64,000 bases of DNA from Micromonospora musae (GTDB taxonomy: Bacteria; Actinomycetota; Actinomycetes; Mycobacteriales; Micromonosporaceae): the NCBI RefSeq assembly GCF_003626635.1, contig NZ_RAZT01000009.1, positions 1 to 64,000 of the forward strand. Direction: 5' to 3'. This document shows positions 61,631-64,000 of the stretch, piece after piece. Positions within the stretch are counted from its first letter, which is position 1. Each line of letters begins with the position of its first letter. The position numbers and the translations under genes are program-made. The notes beneath the pieces were generated by a model. It was not told where the DNA came from and ran no database searches. It saw only the letters and a list, made by a program, of their open reading frames with translations.

Positions 61631-61641
61631 ACATCCGAGGT
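61631..61641. promoter_or_regulatory. FadR-type operator candidate before the fucosidase gene
   Basis: ACATCCGAGGT differs at one position from ACATCCGATGT in the palindrome at 61444. It lies 80-90 bases upstream of the fucosidase start. It overlaps a CCTCGG/CCGAGG hairpin (61619-61640), which is an alternative reading of the same bases. Confidence 0.4.
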
Positions 61642-61720
61642 GCCACCGTGCGCGGCCCTCGTGGCGGCGCAGCCGCGTCAGGAACCATCCCCGGCCCCTC
61701 GGACGATCCGGAGGCAACTC

Positions 61721-64000
61721 ATGGACGACCTCTCCCGGTGGCGGCTCCCGCTCCGGTCGACGGCGACCGCGCTCCTGGCCGTGCTGGTCGCGGCGCTGCC
61801 CGTCGGGTCGACGCCGTCCGGTGCGGCCACCACGGGCGCCCCCACCTCGAGCGCCGCCACCGCGGACGCCGGTGATCCACTCACCCTCTGGTACGACGAG
61901 CCGGCCACCGACTGGGAGACCCAGGCGCTGCCGATCGGCAACGGCGCCCTCGGCGGCATGGTCTTCGGCCGGGTGGCGACCGAGACGGTGCAGTTCAACG
62001 AGAAGACGCTCTGGACCGGTGGACCGGGTTCGGCCGCCGGCTACAACTTCGGCAACTGGACCTCGCCGCGCCCCGGCGCCATCGAGGAGGTGCAGCGGCT
62101 GATCAACGAACGCGGCCGACTCAGCCCGGAGGAGGTGGCGAGCCGGCTCGGCCAGCCGAAGAGCGGGTTCGGCTCGTACAACACCTTCGGTGACCTGTCG
62201 CTGCGGCTCACCGAGGACCCCGGACCGGTCCAGGAGTACCGCCGGGAGTTGAACATCGGCCGCGCCGTCGCGAAGGTCTCCTACCTCGACGACGGGGTGC
62301 GCTACACCCGGGAGTACTTCGCCAGCTACCCGGACCGGGTCCTCGTCGTGCGGATCAGCGCCGACCAGCCGGGCCGGATCGGCTTCACCGCCGGCGTCAC
62401 CGCGCCGAACAACCGGTCCCGGGCGGTCACCGCGAGCGGCGGCCGCATCACCTTCGCCGGCGCGCTCAACGACAACAAGCTGCGGTTCGAGTCGCAGATC
62501 CAGGTGACCGCGCAGGGCGGCGCGGTGACCGACGGCGCCGACGGCACCGTCACCGTGCGCGAGGCGGACGAGGCGACGCTGATCCTGGCCGCCGGCACCG
62601 ACTACGCCCCGACCTACCCCCGCTACCGGGGCGCCGACCCGCACCCGGCGGTCACCGCCACCGTGGACGCGGCGACGCGCAAGACGTACGCCGAGCTGCT
62701 CGCCGCGCACACCGCCGACCATCGCGCCCTCTTCGACCGGGCCCGGCTCGACATCGGCCAGGCGATGCCCGATGTGCCGACCGACGAGCTGCTGCGCGGC
62801 TACACCGGCGGCCCGTCCCCGGCCGACCGGGCCCTGGAGGCGCTCTTCTTCCAGTACGGCCGCTACCTGCTGATCGCGTCGTCGCGGGCCGGTTCGCTGC
62901 CGGCGAACCTGCAGGGCGTCTGGAACAACTCCACCAGCCCACCCTGGGACGCCGACTACCACGTCAACATCAACCTCCAGATGAACTACTGGCCGGCCGA
63001 GCTCACCAACCTCTCCGAGACCACCGCGCCGCTCTTCGACTACGTCGACTTGATGGTGCCGCCGGGGCAGGTGACCGCCCGGGAGATCTACGGAAACCGG
63101 GGCTGGGTGGTGAACAACGAGACCAACATCTACGGGTTCACCGGGCTGCACAACTGGGCCTCCTCGTTCTGGTTCCCGGAGGCCGGGGCGTGGCTCGCCC
63201 AGCACTACTGGCAGCACTACCAGTTCACCCGGGACCAGCGGTTCCTGAGAGAGCGCGCGTACCCGGTCATGAAGCAGCTCGCGCAGTTCTGGCTCGACGA
63301 ACTCGTCGTCGACCCGCGCGACGGCAAGCTCGTCGTCTCCCCGAGCTACTCCCCGGAGCAGGGCGACTTCACCGCGGGCGCCTCGATGTCCCAGCAGATC
63401 GTCTGGGACCTCTTCACCAACACCGTCGAGGCCGCCGGGATCATCGGCGGCGACAACGCGTTCCGCAAGGAGCTACGGGCCGCGCTCGCCGACCTCGACC
63501 CGGGGATCCGGGTCGGCTCGTGGGGCCAGCTGCAGGAGTGGAAGGAGGACCTGGACGACCCGCGGAACGAGCACCGGCACGTCTCCCACCTGTTCGCCCT
63601 CCACCCCGGCGCCCAGATCACCGCGCTGGACGACCCGGAGCTGGCCGAGGCGGCCCGGGTCTCGCTCACCGCGCGAGGCGACGGCGGCACCGGCTGGAGC
63701 AAGGCGTGGAAGATCAATTTCTGGGCCCGCCTCCTCGACGGCGACCACGCGCACAAGATGCTCACCGAACAGCTGCGACAGAGCACCCTGCCCAACCTCT
63801 GGGACACCCACCCGCCGTTCCAGATCGACGGCAACTTCGGCGCCACCTCCGGCGTCGCGGAGATGCTGCTGCAGAGCCAGAGCGGTGAGGTCCAGGTCCT
63901 GCCGGCGCTGCCGAGCGCCTGGCCGAACGGCTCCGTGAGCGGGCTGCGTGCCCGCGGCGACCTCACCGTCGACACGACGTGGTCGGCCGGCGCGGCGACC
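61721..64000 (+). CDS. Secreted GH95 alpha-L-fucosidase (partial, runs off the right edge)
   Basis: 760 residues are visible from the ATG at 61721 (GGAGG upstream); the end lies outside the window. An export signal (about 12-36) is followed by a short linker. GH95 signatures: DWETQALPIGNGALGGMVFG, QFNEKTLWTGGPGS, LPANLQGVWNNSTSPPWDADYHVNINLQMNYWPAE, SPSYSPEQGDF and FQIDGNFGATSG. By motif context N416 and N418, E546 and D703 correspond to catalytic residues reported for bifidobacterial AfcA. It should release L-fucose by an inverting mechanism from alpha-1,2-linked or similar chains. It is divergent from the fucose operon and shares its control region. Confidence 0.93.
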   Translation, partial: MDDLSRWRLPLRSTATALLAVLVAALPVGSTPSGAATTGAPTSSAATADAGDPLTLWYDEPATDWETQALPIGNGALGGMVFGRVATETVQFNEKTLWTGGPGSAAGYNFGNWTSPRPGAIEEVQRLINERGRLSPEEVASRLGQPKSGFGSYNTFGDLSLRLTEDPGPVQEYRRELNIGRAVAKVSYLDDGVRYTREYFASYPDRVLVVRISADQPGRIGFTAGVTAPNNRSRAVTASGGRITFAGALNDNKLRFESQIQVTAQGGAVTDGADGTVTVREADEATLILAAGTDYAPTYPRYRGADPHPAVTATVDAATRKTYAELLAAHTADHRALFDRARLDIGQAMPDVPTDELLRGYTGGPSPADRALEALFFQYGRYLLIASSRAGSLPANLQGVWNNSTSPPWDADYHVNINLQMNYWPAELTNLSETTAPLFDYVDLMVPPGQVTAREIYGNRGWVVNNETNIYGFTGLHNWASSFWFPEAGAWLAQHYWQHYQFTRDQRFLRERAYPVMKQLAQFWLDELVVDPRDGKLVVSPSYSPEQGDFTAGASMSQQIVWDLFTNTVEAAGIIGGDNAFRKELRAALADLDPGIRVGSWGQLQEWKEDLDDPRNEHRHVSHLFALHPGAQITALDDPELAEAARVSLTARGDGGTGWSKAWKINFWARLLDGDHAHKMLTEQLRQSTLPNLWDTHPPFQIDGNFGATSGVAEMLLQSQSGEVQVLPALPSAWPNGSVSGLRARGDLTVDTTWSAGAAT

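Noticed and set aside
1..64000. tRNA or rRNA genes, prophage, secondary-metabolite cluster
   Set aside because: No cloverleaf-bearing CCA-ended segments, rRNA stretches, phage structural genes or biosynthetic megasynthase modules were recognised by eye. A tRNA scan would be needed to exclude small RNAs fully.

Overview
The window is high-GC chromosomal DNA from a filamentous actinomycete, most like a Micromonosporaceae member such as Micromonospora. That placement is an inference from the GC-rich codon use, frequent GTG starts with ATGA/GTGA gene overlaps, actinobacterial families (DUF3152, DUF5709, SigE-family sigma factor, ABC importers lacking their own ATPase) and a Micromonospora-style interspersed repeat. 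No rRNA, tRNA, CRISPR array, phage or biosynthetic cluster was seen. The only mobile DNA is the 3' end of an IS5-type transposase at the left edge.

Layout. 1-9.99 kb: transposase remnant, a secreted LVIVD-repeat protein, small membrane and housekeeping-like genes, a SigE-family sigma factor with its membrane partner, a DUF3152 lipoprotein, DUF5709, a membrane protein and a 14-TM drug-type MFS exporter. 10-11.3 kb: a class A beta-lactamase lipoprotein bracketed by short GC-rich tandem repeats. 11.4-16.8 kb: a ROK regulator and a gguA-gguB-chvE monosaccharide importer. 17.2-22 kb: a five-gene STAS/BON/membrane operon divergent from a response regulator-histidine kinase-GerMN lipoprotein operon. 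22.1-28 kb: an ABC importer without ATPase, an MFS protein, and an unusual SRPBCC-TM-CBM2-like fusion.

28-64 kb is the centre of interest: two neighbouring 6-deoxyhexose systems. The L-rhamnose part (28.1-51.8 kb) has three secreted GH78 alpha-L-rhamnosidases, a GMC oxidoreductase, a LacI regulator, and an operon for import (ATPase, two permeases, binding protein), mutarotase, isomerase, aldolase-dehydrogenase fusion, a tiny HTH protein and rhamnulokinase. The L-fucose part (51.8-64 kb) is a ten-gene operon for the non-phosphorylating route: import, mutarotase, fucose dehydrogenase, fuconolactonase, fuconate dehydratase, keto-deoxy-fuconate dehydrogenase, diketo-acid hydrolase and a FadR-type regulator. 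Divergent to it is a secreted GH95 alpha-L-fucosidase that runs off the right edge.

How they work together (inference). Secreted enzymes cut rhamnose and fucose from plant or microbial polymers, separate ABC importers bring the sugars in, mutarotases supply the right anomer, and both routes end in lactaldehyde/lactate plus DHAP or pyruvate. Candidate operators can be read directly: TGAAACGATTCA-type palindromes at three rhamnose promoters (LacI protein) and AGACATCSGATGTCT-type sites at three fucose promoters (FadR-type protein). An exact 80-bp tandem repeat that preserves ATGA translational coupling sits between the rhamnose ATPase and first permease genes.
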